In this document: positions 17,525 through 27,310 of the stretch, piece after piece
Position numbering within the stretch: the first letter of the stretch is position 1
How the letters are laid out: every line of letters starts with the position of its first letter
DNA from: Mesorhizobium qingshengii
GTDB taxonomy: Bacteria; Pseudomonadota; Alphaproteobacteria; Rhizobiales; Rhizobiaceae
DNA length: 64,000 nucleotides
NCBI RefSeq assembly: GCF_027563465.1
Contig: NZ_JAPFQA010000006.1
Location: 186,001 to 250,000 of the forward strand
Direction: 5' to 3'
Notes under the pieces: generated by a model
Seen by the model: the letters and a program-made list of their open reading frames with translations, nothing else
Told to the model about the DNA's origin: nothing
Database searches by the model: none
Program-made: the position numbers and the translations under genes

Positions 17525-18043
17525 ATGCTTGAAGCCCTGATCTTCGTCGTCTTTCCGTTCTGCATGCTGTTTGCCGCGATCTCCGACATGCTGTCGATGA
17601 CGATCGCCAATCGCGTGTCGGTGCTGCTTGTCGTTGTCTTTGCTTTGGTCGCCCCCCTGACCGATATGGGCTGGGCTGCCTATGGCGGGCACTTCGCCGC
17701 CGGCGCCCTCGTCCTGGCCGTGACGTTCGGCCTGTTCGCGATGGGTGGCATGGGTGGCGGCGACGCCAAACTGCTGGCCGCCACCGCGGTGTGGATGGGG
17801 CTCAACGTGCATCTCGTCGAGTATCTCGTGGCCTCGACACTCATCGGCGGCCTGCTGACGCTGGCTGTCCTCCTTTACCGGAAATCGCCGCTTTCGACCG
17901 TTACCGGCCGAAACCCGTTTCTGCGCCATTTCGCCGACGAGACGACGGGCGTTCCCTATGGCATCGCGCTTGGCCTTGGCGGGTTGGTGACCTATCCGGA
18001 TTCGCCCTTGATGGTGTGGGCGCTGACGAAGCTGGCGACCTGA
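17525..18043 (+). CDS. cpaA: Prepilin peptidase CpaA/TadV
   Basis: Membrane aspartic peptidase that cleaves and activates the Flp prepilin and pseudopilins. The 172 residues show about five hydrophobic segments and the two catalytic aspartates: D in AAISDMLSM (about 22) and the GxGD motif MGGGDAKLL (about 80). It lacks the methyltransferase domain of PilD, as is usual for Tad systems. Located directly after the pilin. Confidence 0.93.
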   Translation: MLEALIFVVFPFCMLFAAISDMLSMTIANRVSVLLVVVFALVAPLTDMGWAAYGGHFAAGALVLAVTFGLFAMGGMGGGDAKLLAATAVWMGLNVHLVEYLVASTLIGGLLTLAVLLYRKSPLSTVTGRNPFLRHFADETTGVPYGIALGLGGLVTYPDSPLMVWALTKLAT

Positions 18044-18074
18044 ACGCGCCTGATTTCCATGACCACCTGCGCTG

Positions 18075-18108
18075 TCGCGGCCGGCCTTCAACAAGGTCGG
18101 GGCCGCGA
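18075..18108 (+). terminator. Hairpin after cpaA
   Basis: Stem TCGCGGCC (18075-18082) pairs with GGCCGCGA (18101-18108), with a second inner pairing GGCCTT / AAGGTC. The T tract after it is weak (TCTTGTCC), so termination may be partial. Confidence 0.5.
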
Positions 18109-18254
18109 TCTTGTCCGGTCCGCACACATTTCAGCTAATTTATGTAAACCTTAAATTAATCACGATCGTAAGCATTGCATTAACCTTGTTTTGACGATTG
18201 CCGCTGCAAAGTCCGGCTTGGCTACGTGGTTTGCCAGGGCGAGGGTTCGGACAG

Positions 18255-19070
18255 ATGCCAGCATCGCGATTGATTATTCTGAGCGTGGCGGTTGCCGCGG
18301 CGGGTGGCGCTGGCTATGTCGCGAAAAACATGGTGGCGGCACCGCCCCCGCAGGTCACCGTCGAATCCGGCCCAAAGGCCCCGGCGGTGGCTCTGCAGGA
18401 TGTGCTCGTGCTTTCGGGCGATGTTCCGATGGGCAACCCGCTCGAAAACAACATTGCCTGGCAATCCTGGCCGGCCGACGGCATCAACGCGAACTTCATC
18501 ACCCGCGCAGCCGAACCCGAAGCGTTGGAGAAGCTGAAGGGTTCCGTTGCCCGTATGACGATGTATACCGGGGAGCCGCTGCGCCGCTCCAAGCTGATCG
18601 GCGAGGGGCAGAGCTTCATGTCGTCGATCCTTCCTTCCGGCATGCGGGCGGTCGCCACGGCCATCTCGGCCGACACGTCGGCCGGCGGCTTCATTCTCCC
18701 GAACGATTTCGTCGATGTCATCATGACCCGCAAGGCTGATGCCAGCGGTGGCGGCACCGGCTTCAACACCGAAACCATCCTCAAGAACATCCGCGTCCTG
18801 GCAATCGACCAGACCATCCAGGAAGATGAGGAAGGCAAGAAGACCAGGGTGGGTCAGACCGCTACGCTGGAGCTGACACCGCGGCAGGCGGAGATCATCA
18901 CGGTTGCCCAGCAGATGGCGGATCGCCTGACCCTGGCGCTGCGGGCGATCTCGGACACCCAGGAAAAGAATGTCGACGAGGCCGACTATCTCGTTTCCGG
19001 TAATGGCCGGAGGGGAACGGTGAGGCTGATCAAGTCGGGCGAAGTTTCCGAAGTAGGGGCAAGGAAATGA
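18255..19070 (+). CDS. cpaB: Pilus assembly protein CpaB/RcpC
   Basis: Inner-membrane-anchored periplasmic protein of the Tad system, thought to link to the secretin. The 271 residues begin with a membrane anchor (MPASRLIILSVAVAAAGGAG) and contain the SAF-like domain (DVLVLSGDVPMGNPLE, GSVARMTMYTGEPLR) and the CpaB region (SADTSAGGFILPNDFVDVI). The start follows GAGGG. Its stop overlaps the cpaC start by four bases (ATGA), so the two are coupled. Confidence 0.94.
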   Translation: MPASRLIILSVAVAAAGGAGYVAKNMVAAPPPQVTVESGPKAPAVALQDVLVLSGDVPMGNPLENNIAWQSWPADGINANFITRAAEPEALEKLKGSVARMTMYTGEPLRRSKLIGEGQSFMSSILPSGMRAVATAISADTSAGGFILPNDFVDVIMTRKADASGGGTGFNTETILKNIRVLAIDQTIQEDEEGKKTRVGQTATLELTPRQAEIITVAQQMADRLTLALRAISDTQEKNVDEADYLVSGNGRRGTVRLIKSGEVSEVGARK

Positions 19071-20584
19071 GGCTAAATGGTAAACTGCCGGCGATTGTAG
19101 CCGCGGCATTCGGCCTGCTGCTGGTCGGAACGAATGTGCAAGGCGTTGTCGAGGCAAAGAACGCGCAGGTCACTGCATCGACGGCCACCCAGCGCGTCAA
19201 GCTCGGCCTCAACAAATCGGTGGTCATCGACCTGCCGAACGATGCCTACGACATTCTTGTCGCCAACCCGGCGGTCGCCGATGCGGTGACCCGCACCGCA
19301 AGGCGCATCTATCTGTTCGGCAAGGCGGTCGGCGAGACGAACATCTTCGTCTTCGGTCCGAATGGCGAACAGATCGTCAGCCTGGATCTGGCCGTCGAAC
19401 GCGATGTCGCCGGCCTTGAGGGTTATATCAAGCGCTTCCTTCCGACGTCGACGATCAAGGTGGAACTGCTGAACGACAACGTCGTCCTGACGGGAACGGT
19501 CGACACGCCTCTGGACGCGAAACGGGCGGTCGACCTGGCGACGATCTTCGTCTCGGGTGGTGAAGCGACGACGGGACAATATTCGCAAACGGCGTCCGGC
19601 GGCTCTGCCCAGGGCGGTGTCGACATCAACAATCCCGACCAGGAGCGCCGCGTCAGCAAGATCGTCAACCTGCTGCAGATCATCGGCGACGATCAGGTCA
19701 CGCTGAAGGTGACGGTCGCCGAAGTCAGCCGCTCCGTCATGAAGCAGCTCGGCGTCAACATGGTCGGCAGCGGCGGCAGCAACGGCATCAGCTACGGCGC
19801 GCTCAGCGACAATTTCACCGGCCTCGGCAAGCAGCTGTCGAATTCGGGCTTCAACATCGGCGCCTCGGGTCTGCAGGCCTATATCAACGCCATGGAGCAG
19901 TCCGGGGTCATGAAGACCTTGGCCGAGCCGACCTTGACCGCCGTATCCGGCGAGAAGGCGACCTTCAAGGTCGGCGGCGAATACAACATGGTGAGCGGTG
20001 TCTCCCAGAACGTATCCACCGACAATCAGACTGGCTTGAAGACCTATACCGTCGACAAAATCGAGTACGGCATAGGCCTGGAATTCCAGCCGGTGGTGTT
20101 GTCCCCCGGCCGCATAAGCCTGAAAGTCAGGACCTCGGTTTCCGAGCCGACGACCGAAGGGTCGGTGTCGTTGTCCGAGGGCGTGACGAGCCCCGGCATG
20201 AATGCGCTGTCGCTGCGCAAGCGTCTTGCCGATACGACGGTCGAACTGCCCTCGGGCGGCTCCATGATGATCGCCGGCCTGGTTCGCGACGATGTCAGGC
20301 AAGCCGTCAACGGGTTGCCCGGACTGACGAAGATTCCCGTGCTCGGCGCGCTCTTCCGCAGCCGGGACTTCGTGCGCAACGAGACCGAGCTGGTCGTCAT
20401 CATCACGCCTTATCTGGTGAAGCCGGTGGCGCGCAACGACCTTGCCAAACCGGACGACAATTTCAACGCTGCCAGCGATGGCGCCGGCATGTTCCTTGGC
20501 CGCGTCAATCGTGTCTACGGCACCATGCAAACCGACAAGCCCAACGGCCGTTACCACGGCGTTGTCGGCTTCATCTACAAGTGA
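19067..20584 (+). CDS. cpaC: Outer-membrane secretin CpaC/RcpA
   Basis: Forms the outer-membrane channel for the Tad pilus. The 505 residues comprise a signal peptide (to about 30), a pilus N-domain (SVVIDLPNDAYDILVANPAVADAV, about 51-74), a BON-like repeat and the C-terminal secretin domain with its typical ending IPVLGALFRSRDF and ELVVIITPYLVKPV. It starts inside the end of cpaB (ATGA) and is the largest periplasmic part of the operon. Confidence 0.95.
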   Translation: MRLNGKLPAIVAAAFGLLLVGTNVQGVVEAKNAQVTASTATQRVKLGLNKSVVIDLPNDAYDILVANPAVADAVTRTARRIYLFGKAVGETNIFVFGPNGEQIVSLDLAVERDVAGLEGYIKRFLPTSTIKVELLNDNVVLTGTVDTPLDAKRAVDLATIFVSGGEATTGQYSQTASGGSAQGGVDINNPDQERRVSKIVNLLQIIGDDQVTLKVTVAEVSRSVMKQLGVNMVGSGGSNGISYGALSDNFTGLGKQLSNSGFNIGASGLQAYINAMEQSGVMKTLAEPTLTAVSGEKATFKVGGEYNMVSGVSQNVSTDNQTGLKTYTVDKIEYGIGLEFQPVVLSPGRISLKVRTSVSEPTTEGSVSLSEGVTSPGMNALSLRKRLADTTVELPSGGSMMIAGLVRDDVRQAVNGLPGLTKIPVLGALFRSRDFVRNETELVVIITPYLVKPVARNDLAKPDDNFNAASDGAGMFLGRVNRVYGTMQTDKPNGRYHGVVGFIYK

Positions 20585-20598
20585 GCGGGGAAGCGCAC

Positions 20599-21330
20599 AT
20601 GTTCGAGTCAGCATTGAAGGCAGGGGCCATCGCCACAACGATGCGCGTCGGTCGTTTGCACCGGCGAGCCGTTCCGGTCCTGGCGGTGGCGGTCGCGGCG
20701 CTGCTGGCCGGCTGCGCCCAAAGGGACAGCATTACTGTCGGCGCCATTCCGGACGACTATCGCACGAACCATCCAATCGTGATCGCGGAGAAGAATCTGA
20801 AGATCGACCTGCCGGTCGGCGCCGGCGACCGCGGCATGACCGGCTCCCAGCGCGATACGCTCCTGGGTTTCCTAGAAGGCTACGACAAGAGTGCCGCTCC
20901 GGCATTGACGATCCAGGTCCCGAGCGGTTCGGCCAACGAGGTTGCCGCGACGGCCGCCGCCCGCGACTTTGCCCGTCTCGCGGTCGCCAGCGGCGTCAAG
21001 CGGAACCGGATCGTCGTCACCTCCTACCAGGCCGCCTCGAGCGAGGCATCCGCACCGGTTCGCGTCGCCTATGTCTCGGTGAGAGCCCAGACCGACAAAT
21101 GCGGACGCTGGCCCGCTGACCTGGGCGATACGTCGGAAAACAAGCACTACGCCGACTTCGGCTGCTCCTATCAGAACAATCTTGCCGCCCAGATGGCCAA
21201 CCCGGCCGATCTGCTCGGCCCGCGGAAGCCTTCCACCATCGATGCCGAAAATCGCGGCGCGGTGATCGATATCTACCGTACGAGAGGCATTTCGGGCGAG
21301 TTCCTCGGCAATTCGGAAGTGACGTATTGA
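20599..21330 (+). CDS. cpaD: Pilus assembly lipoprotein CpaD
   Basis: Outer-membrane lipoprotein associated with the Tad secretin. The 243 residues start after GGGGAAG; a GTG at 20581 overlapping the cpaC stop would add six residues. The lipobox is LLAGCAQ at about residues 29-35, so the mature protein begins with a lipidated Cys. The domain body contains QVPSGSANEVAATAAARDFA and ends with the ADLGDTSENKHYADFGCSYQ region typical of the family. Confidence 0.92.
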   Translation: MFESALKAGAIATTMRVGRLHRRAVPVLAVAVAALLAGCAQRDSITVGAIPDDYRTNHPIVIAEKNLKIDLPVGAGDRGMTGSQRDTLLGFLEGYDKSAAPALTIQVPSGSANEVAATAAARDFARLAVASGVKRNRIVVTSYQAASSEASAPVRVAYVSVRAQTDKCGRWPADLGDTSENKHYADFGCSYQNNLAAQMANPADLLGPRKPSTIDAENRGAVIDIYRTRGISGEFLGNSEVTY

Positions 21331-21370
21331 GCCACGCCAGTCTCGGACAGAACAGGCCACGGGAAAGAGC

Positions 21371-22660
21371 ATGACCATGAGCAACCTTGCCTACGACGCT
21401 TCGGTGGATGGCGGCGACACCTCGCAGCAGGACATCGCTGCGATGCAGGCATTGCGGCCGATTCCGCGCATCTCGATCCAGGCATTCTGCGAGACCGAGG
21501 GCGTTGCCAATCCGGTCGAGCGCGCCGGCGAGGATCGCCGCATGGCGAAGGCGCACCTCAAGGTCCATATGGGGGGCGTCCCCACCGCCATCGAATTCTA
21601 CCAGTCGGCGCCGACACCCAACCTGATCCTGCTGGAATCGCGCAGCGAACCGAAGCAACTGCTGGAGCAGCTCGCCCAGCTCTCCGAATATTGCGATCCG
21701 ACCTCGAAAGTGGTGGTGATCGGTCATTACAACGACGTCGGTCTCTATCGCGAGCTCATCCGCAACGGCATTTCCGAATATGTGATCGCGCCGGTTTCGA
21801 TGGCCGACATCGTCAGCGTGGTGTCGTCGATCTTCGTCGATCCGGAAGCCGAGCCGCTCGGCCGCTCGATCGCTTTCGTCGGCGCCAAGGGCGGCGTTGG
21901 CTCCTCGACGATTGCCCACAATGTGGCCTGGGCGATGTCCTCGCTGTTCAAATCCGAAGTGGTCGTCGCCGACCTCGATCTCGCCTTCGGCACGGCCAAC
22001 ATCAATTTCGATCAGGACCCGGCTCAGGGCATCGCCGAGGCGGTGTTTTCACCCGAACGCATCGATGAAGTCTATCTCGACCGGCTGCTGACCCAGTGCG
22101 CCGAGCACCTGTCGCTTCTGGCAGCACCTTCGACCCTGGAACGGGTCTATGACTTCGATCCCGAGGCCTTCGCCCAGCTCATCGACACCGCACAGCGCAG
22201 CGTGCCGCTCCTGGTCCTCGATATTCCGCATGTCTGGACGGGCTGGGCCAAGAACACCCTGATCAAGGCCGACGAGATCGTCATCACCGCGACGCCGGAA
22301 CTGGCCAATCTGCGCAACACCAAGAACCTGGTCGACATGCTCAAGCGGCTACGTCCCAACGACCCGCCGCCGAAGCTGATCATCAACCAGGCTGGCGTCC
22401 CCAAACGCCCGGAGATTTCGCCATCCGATTTCGCCGAGCCGCTGGGCTTGTCGCCGATGTCGGTGATCGGTTTCGATCCGCTGCTGTTCGGCAATGCCGC
22501 CAACAACGGACGCATGCTCGGTGAAATGGATGCCAAGAACCCGGTCGTCGCAATGATCAACGAAATTGCGCATGTGCTGACCGGGCGCAGTGAGATCAAG
22601 GCGAAGAAGAAAGCCGGGCTTGGCACTCTGCTCGGCAAACTCTCGCGCAACAAGAAGTGA
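21371..22660 (+). CDS. cpaE: Pilus localisation ATPase CpaE/TadZ
   Basis: MinD/ParA-like ATPase that places the Tad apparatus, often at a cell pole. The 429 residues have an N-terminal receiver-like domain (about 60-165) and then the deviant Walker A loop FVGAKGGVGSSTIAHN (about 169-184). Further motifs are ADLDLAFGTANINFDQDP and the switch region LLVLDIPHVWTGW. A second ATG two codons later is an equal start candidate. Part of the cpaB-tadC operon. Confidence 0.94.
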   Translation: MTMSNLAYDASVDGGDTSQQDIAAMQALRPIPRISIQAFCETEGVANPVERAGEDRRMAKAHLKVHMGGVPTAIEFYQSAPTPNLILLESRSEPKQLLEQLAQLSEYCDPTSKVVVIGHYNDVGLYRELIRNGISEYVIAPVSMADIVSVVSSIFVDPEAEPLGRSIAFVGAKGGVGSSTIAHNVAWAMSSLFKSEVVVADLDLAFGTANINFDQDPAQGIAEAVFSPERIDEVYLDRLLTQCAEHLSLLAAPSTLERVYDFDPEAFAQLIDTAQRSVPLLVLDIPHVWTGWAKNTLIKADEIVITATPELANLRNTKNLVDMLKRLRPNDPPPKLIINQAGVPKRPEISPSDFAEPLGLSPMSVIGFDPLLFGNAANNGRMLGEMDAKNPVVAMINEIAHVLTGRSEIKAKKKAGLGTLLGKLSRNKK

Positions 22661-22689
22661 CATTTCAGCGGTGGAATCGGTAGCCGATC

Positions 22690-24195
22690 ATGTTTGGTAA
22701 AAGAGGCAGCGACGACGGAAACCGGTTCAAGCCGGAATTTCGCCAGCCAGCACCGGCGCCTGTCGCGCCGGCGGCTGCAAGTTCCGTGGACACGGCTGTT
22801 CTAGCCCGGCCCACGGCTCCGGCGCCAAGCGCATTTGTCGCGCCGCCGGCCCGCCGCGCCGTGGAGGCGCCGCCATTGGCGCCGGAGCCGAAGCGGATAC
22901 AGCGCGAAAAGAGCGAAACCTACTACGACACCAAGAGCCAGGTCTTCTCCGCGCTCATCGATACGATCGATCTGTCGCAGCTTGCCAAGCTTGATCCCGA
23001 AAGCGCCCGCGAGGAAATCCGCGACATCGTCAACGACATCATCGCGATCAAGAATTTCGCGATGACCATCGCCGAGCAGGAAGAACTGCTTGAGGACATC
23101 TGCAACGACGTGCTTGGCTATGGGCCGCTCGAGCCGTTGCTTGCACGCGACGACATCGCCGACATCATGGTCAACGGATCCAAGAACGTCTACATCGAAG
23201 TCAACGGCAAGGTCGAGCAGACCGGCATCCGCTTCCGTGACAACCAGCAGCTTCTCAACATCTGCCAACGCATCGTCAGCCAGGTTGGCCGCCGTGTCGA
23301 CGAATCCAGCCCGATCTGCGACGCGCGTCTTCCCGACGGCTCCCGTGTCAACGTCATCGCGCCGCCGCTCTCCATCGACGGCGCCGCGCTCACCATCCGC
23401 AAGTTCAAGAAGGACAAGCTGACGCTCGATCAACTGGTCAAGTTCGGCGCCATTTCACCGCAGGGAGCCGAGGTTCTCAAGATCATCAGTCGTGTTCGCT
23501 GCAACATCGTCATCTCGGGCGGTACCGGTTCCGGCAAGACGACGCTGCTCAACTGCCTGACCAACTATATCGATCGCGACGAACGCGTCATCACCTGCGA
23601 GGACTCGGCCGAGTTGCAATTGCAACAGCCGCATGTCGTGCGCCTTGAAACCCGTCCACCCAACCTCGAGGGCGAGGGTGAGGTGACGATGCGCGACCTC
23701 GTGAAGAACTGCCTGCGCATGCGGCCCGAGCGCATCATCGTCGGCGAAGTGCGCGGACCTGAAGTGTTCGACCTTCTGCAGGCGATGAATACCGGCCATG
23801 ACGGCTCGATGGGAACGATCCACTCGAACAGTCCGCGCGAATGCCTGAACCGTATGGAATCCATGATCGCAATGGGCGGCTATTCGCTGCCGCAGAAGAC
23901 CGTGCGCGAAATCGTTGTCGGCTCCATCGACGTGATCATCCAGGCGGCGCGCCTGCGCGACGGATCGCGTCGCATCACCCACATCACCGAGGTGATCGGG
24001 ATGGAGGGCGACGTCATCATCACGCAGGACATCATCCTCTACAACATCAAGGGCGAGGACGCCAATGGCAGGCTGCTGGGAGAACATGTATCGACCGGCA
24101 TCGGCCGCCCGCATTTCTGGGAGCGGGCTCGCTACTATGGCGAGGAGCAGCGCCTCGCCATCGCGCTCGAGGCGATGGAGAAACGCGCTGACTGA
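22690..24195 (+). CDS. cpaF: Pilus assembly secretion ATPase CpaF/TadA
   Basis: Hexameric ATPase that powers Flp pilus extension. After a Pro/Ala-rich N-terminal linker (about 15-70), the 501 residues carry the N-domain and then Walker [11 protein letters not shown] (about 276-285), the Asp box, Walker [15 protein letters not shown] and the His box [14 protein letters not shown]. Only 29 bases separate it from cpaE. Confidence 0.96.
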   Translation: MFGKRGSDDGNRFKPEFRQPAPAPVAPAAASSVDTAVLARPTAPAPSAFVAPPARRAVEAPPLAPEPKRIQREKSETYYDTKSQVFSALIDTIDLSQLAKLDPESAREEIRDIVNDIIAIKNFAMTIAEQEELLEDICNDVLGYGPLEPLLARDDIADIMVNGSKNVYIEVNGKVEQTGIRFRDNQQLLNICQRIVSQVGRRVDESSPICDARLPDGSRVNVIAPPLSIDGAALTIRKFKKDKLTLDQLVKFGAISPQGAEVLKIISRVRCNIVISGGTGSGKTTLLNCLTNYIDRDERVITCEDSAELQLQQPHVVRLETRPPNLEGEGEVTMRDLVKNCLRMRPERIIVGEVRGPEVFDLLQAMNTGHDGSMGTIHSNSPRECLNRMESMIAMGGYSLPQKTVREIVVGSIDVIIQAARLRDGSRRITHITEVIGMEGDVIITQDIILYNIKGEDANGRLLGEHVSTGIGRPHFWERARYYGEEQRLAIALEAMEKRAD

Positions 24196-24224
24196 CGCAT
24201 CTGGAGGCGTGAAGGTTCTGGCCA

Positions 24225-25238
24225 ATGTTCGGAATTGACGGCACCGTACTGGCGTTTGTCGTGCTCGCCGGCCTCAGCGCCGGCGCGGTCGCCTATGCAT
24301 TCCTGTTCACCCGGATCAGCAACGAGAAACAGGTCGGCAAGCGGCTTGAAACGATCAAGAGCGCCGAGACGGACCGTTCCGTCGTCAAGGCCTCACGTGA
24401 CCGCGTTGCGGAAGCCGCCAAGCGGCGCAAATCGGTTCAGGATTCGCTGAACGAGCTCGATGCGAAGCAGAAGTCCAAGGACAGCGCCGTCAGGAAACCG
24501 CCGCTGAAAGCCCTGCTTCGTCAGGCCGGCCTGAAAACCACCGTCGAGCGCTTCTATATCTACTCCGCCATATGCGGCCTCGCCTTGACGATTGTCGCCT
24601 TTGTGGCCGGAGCACCGTTGTTCCTCTTGCCAGGTGTTTTGCTGGCCGGCGCCCTCGGCCTGCCGCGCTGGTTCGTCTCGTTTCGTCGCGCCCGACGGGT
24701 CAAGGCGTTCCTCAACGAATTTCCAAACGCGCTCGATATCATCGTGCGCGCGGTCAAATCCGGCCTGCCGCTGAACGATGCCGTGCGCCTGATCGCCAAC
24801 GAATCTCCAGAGCCCGTGAAGACCGAGTTTCGCCGCGTCGTCGATTCGCAACAGATGGGCCTGTCGATCCCCGAAGCGACATTGCGCATGCCCGAGACCA
24901 TGCCCTGCACGGAGGCAAGCTTCTTCGGCATCGTCATCCAGATTCAGTCTCAGGCCGGCGGCAATCTCTCCGAGGCGCTGGGCAATCTTTCGCGCGTGCT
25001 GCGCGATCGCAAGAAGATGAAAGCCAAGGTCCAGGCACTGTCGATGGAGGCGAAGGCGTCCGCCGCCATTATTGGCGCGCTGCCTTTCATCGTCGCATTC
25101 CTCGTCTACCTGTCGAGCCCGACCTACCTGATGCCGCTGTTCAACACCAGCGTTGGAAACCTGATCCTTGGGTGCGCGGCGGTCTGGATGTCGATCGGCA
25201 TCCTCGTGATGCGCAAGATGATGAACTTCGATGTCTAG
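24225..25238 (+). CDS. tadB: Pilus platform protein TadB
   Basis: Inner-membrane platform of the Tad machine. The 337 residues have an N-terminal membrane segment, a charged cytoplasmic stretch (about 30-90), two more segments near 105-150, a T2SSF domain (FLNEFPNALDIIVRAVKSGLPLNDAV, seen about 160-185) and two C-terminal membrane segments. The usual partner TadC follows after 9 bases. Confidence 0.93.
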   Translation: MFGIDGTVLAFVVLAGLSAGAVAYAFLFTRISNEKQVGKRLETIKSAETDRSVVKASRDRVAEAAKRRKSVQDSLNELDAKQKSKDSAVRKPPLKALLRQAGLKTTVERFYIYSAICGLALTIVAFVAGAPLFLLPGVLLAGALGLPRWFVSFRRARRVKAFLNEFPNALDIIVRAVKSGLPLNDAVRLIANESPEPVKTEFRRVVDSQQMGLSIPEATLRMPETMPCTEASFFGIVIQIQSQAGGNLSEALGNLSRVLRDRKKMKAKVQALSMEAKASAAIIGALPFIVAFLVYLSSPTYLMPLFNTSVGNLILGCAAVWMSIGILVMRKMMNFDV

Positions 25239-25247
25239 GATGTCAGC

Positions 25248-26270
25248 ATGACCGACCAAGTCGTCAAATCCCTGACGGATCCGAGCTTCCTGATAGCGTT
25301 GCTGGTCGGTATAGCGGTGTTTGCGACCGTCTTCACCTTGCTGCCGGCGTTTGGCGGAAACCAGCTCAAGTCACGCATGAAATCGGTTGCGCTGGAACGT
25401 GACGAACTGCGTGCCAAGCAGCGCGCCCGGCTTGCCGTCGAGGCGGATCGCCGCCGCAAGGGCCTGCGCGAGGAACAGTCGGTTGGCATGCGCAACATTG
25501 TCGACCGGCTGGACCTGCGGCGCGCACTGGCCGACGAGGGCACCTTGCAGAAGCTCAAGGTGGCGGGGTTTCGCGGGCAGAATCCGCTGACGCGGTTTCT
25601 TTTCTTCCGCCTCGTGCTTCCTTTTGTTGGCTTCGGGTTGGCGCTTGTCTACCTGTTCGTGCTCGGCGGCTTGCCCGACAAGCCGCTCGTCATCAAGCTT
25701 TTCGTTTGTATCCTGGTTGCCTATGGCGGCTTCTACGCACCGGTCGTCTATGTCAACAACCGTGCCACCAAGCGCAAGCAGTCGATCCAGATGGCATGGC
25801 CGGACGCGCTCGACCTGATGCTGATCTGCGTCGAATCGGGCATGTCGGTGGAAGCGGCCCTGCGCAAGGTCGCCGACGAGATCGGCGCGCAATCGGTGCC
25901 GCTGGCGGAAGAATTCATCCTCACCAACGCCGAGCTTTCCTATTTGCAGGAGCGCAAGCAGGCTTACGAGAACCTGGCAAGCCGCACCGGCCTGGAATCG
26001 GTCAAGTCGGTCTCGCAGGCGCTCGTTCAGGCAGAGCGTTACGGCACGCCGGTGGCGCTTGCATTGCGCGTGCTTGCCGCCGAAAGCCGCGACATGCGTA
26101 TGAACGCGGCCGAGAAGAAGGCCGCTGCCTTGCCGCCAAAGCTCACCGTGCCGATGATCCTGTTCTTCCTGCCGGTGCTTTTCGCCATCATCCTGGGCCC
26201 TGCCGGTATCCAGGTCAGCCAGCGCGGCATCTTCGGCGATCATTCGGGATCGGCGTCATCCGCCAAGTAG
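25248..26270 (+). CDS. tadC: Pilus platform protein TadC
   Basis: Second inner-membrane platform subunit. The 340 residues share the TadB plan: N-terminal helix, two central membrane segments (about 120-165), the T2SSF core MAWPDALDLMLICVESGMSV and C-terminal segments (PMILFFLPVLFAIILGPAGI). Last gene of the plus-strand operon; a strong terminator follows. Confidence 0.93.
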   Translation: MTDQVVKSLTDPSFLIALLVGIAVFATVFTLLPAFGGNQLKSRMKSVALERDELRAKQRARLAVEADRRRKGLREEQSVGMRNIVDRLDLRRALADEGTLQKLKVAGFRGQNPLTRFLFFRLVLPFVGFGLALVYLFVLGGLPDKPLVIKLFVCILVAYGGFYAPVVYVNNRATKRKQSIQMAWPDALDLMLICVESGMSVEAALRKVADEIGAQSVPLAEEFILTNAELSYLQERKQAYENLASRTGLESVKSVSQALVQAERYGTPVALALRVLAAESRDMRMNAAEKKAAALPPKLTVPMILFFLPVLFAIILGPAGIQVSQRGIFGDHSGSASSAK

Positions 26271-26298
26271 CGGCGAGGCACGTCCCTCCACGAAAAGA

Positions 26299-26340
26299 CG
26301 AAGAAGCCGCGCTGAACGCAGCGCGGCTTCTTCGTTCATT
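26299..26340 (+). terminator. Terminator after tadC
   Basis: Perfect 16-base stem CGAAGAAGCCGCGCTG (26299-26314) / CAGCGCGGCTTCTTCG (26319-26334) with loop AACG, then TTCATT. It lies between convergent tadC and tadD, and may serve both strands. Confidence 0.9.
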
Positions 26341-26363
26341 CAGGGTCGTTGCAGATCGTCGCC

Positions 26364-27185
26364 TCAGTTGGTCGCCGACTTGGGCTTGTCCTGATCCTTG
26401 AGTTGGGTCCAGGCATTTTGCTGAGCCAGCATCTGGCGCAGATAGGCGACGTTTGCCTGCGCCTGTTCGGGCGACAGTTCCTGCGAGGCGATCTTCTCGG
26501 CTTCGTCGAAACGGCCTTGCAGGCCAACGACGAGCGCCAGGTTCTGACGGACCCGGCTGTCGGCGTTCGGCTGCTGCGCGGCGGAGCGCATATAGGTTTC
26601 AGCCGTGCGCAGGTCGCCTTCCAGCACATAGGACATGCCGAGATTGGAGAGCACGGAAGGCTCGTTCGGCTTGAGTTCGAGCGCCTTGCGGTAAAGCTGG
26701 CGGGCGTCAGCTTTCTGGCCGATCTGGTCGAGAATGGCCGCCTCGGCCGACACCAGCCTCCAGTCGGGATATTCCGGCGTCTGGGCGCGGCGTACGGCGT
26801 CCAGCGCGGCTTCGAACTGGCCATTGGCGGCCAGCGCCTTGCCATAGGCGGCGAGCACGTCGCGATCCTTCGGCAAGGTGATCGCCAGCTTGCGCATGAC
26901 GGCGAGCGACTGGTCGGCGTCGCCATCCATTTGCAGCGCGGCGGCGAAGTTTGTCGCGATTCGCTTGTCGTTGGGGTTCCTGGCGTAGGACTGGCCAAGC
27001 GACGCGGTGGCGTTGTGCAGTTCTCCGGCCGACATGGTTTCCAGCGGCTTGCCGCTGGTGCGCCCGATCGAGCCGGTGGTGAGCTTGCTGGTTCCACAGC
27101 CGGCAACGCCAGCCGCGAGCGCCAGCATGAGGGCCGTGGTGATGAGCCGCTTTCCCGTGGCGTTGATCGTGCGGTTGGTCGGCAT
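26364..27185 (-). CDS. tadD: TadD-like TPR lipoprotein
   Basis: Outer-membrane lipoprotein pilotin for the Tad secretin. The chosen start gives 273 residues with a signal peptide and lipobox VAGCGTS (Cys at about 27), followed by about five TPR repeats (for example LYRKALELKPNEPSVLSNLG and NLALVVGLQGRFDEAEKIA). An ATG 30 bases upstream is also possible; both follow GGAGG-like sites. It is convergent with the cpa operon, which is a little unusual but keeps the locus complete. Confidence 0.88.
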   Translation of the reverse strand: MPTNRTINATGKRLITTALMLALAAGVAGCGTSKLTTGSIGRTSGKPLETMSAGELHNATASLGQSYARNPNDKRIATNFAAALQMDGDADQSLAVMRKLAITLPKDRDVLAAYGKALAANGQFEAALDAVRRAQTPEYPDWRLVSAEAAILDQIGQKADARQLYRKALELKPNEPSVLSNLGMSYVLEGDLRTAETYMRSAAQQPNADSRVRQNLALVVGLQGRFDEAEKIASQELSPEQAQANVAYLRQMLAQQNAWTQLKDQDKPKSATN

Positions 27186-27310
27186 CGGCACCGGGCCTCC
27201 ATTATGCGCGGCCATTGCGTGGCCGTCTTTCCTCCCGCAGAAATATTCTGTTAACCCTAACGGATGGTTAAGAACGCCGACTCGGAATCCCGTCGGACGG
27301 AGAACATTGA

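Noticed and set aside
19073..20638. A 521-residue minus-strand open frame
   Set aside because: Antisense shadow of the cpaC secretin gene.
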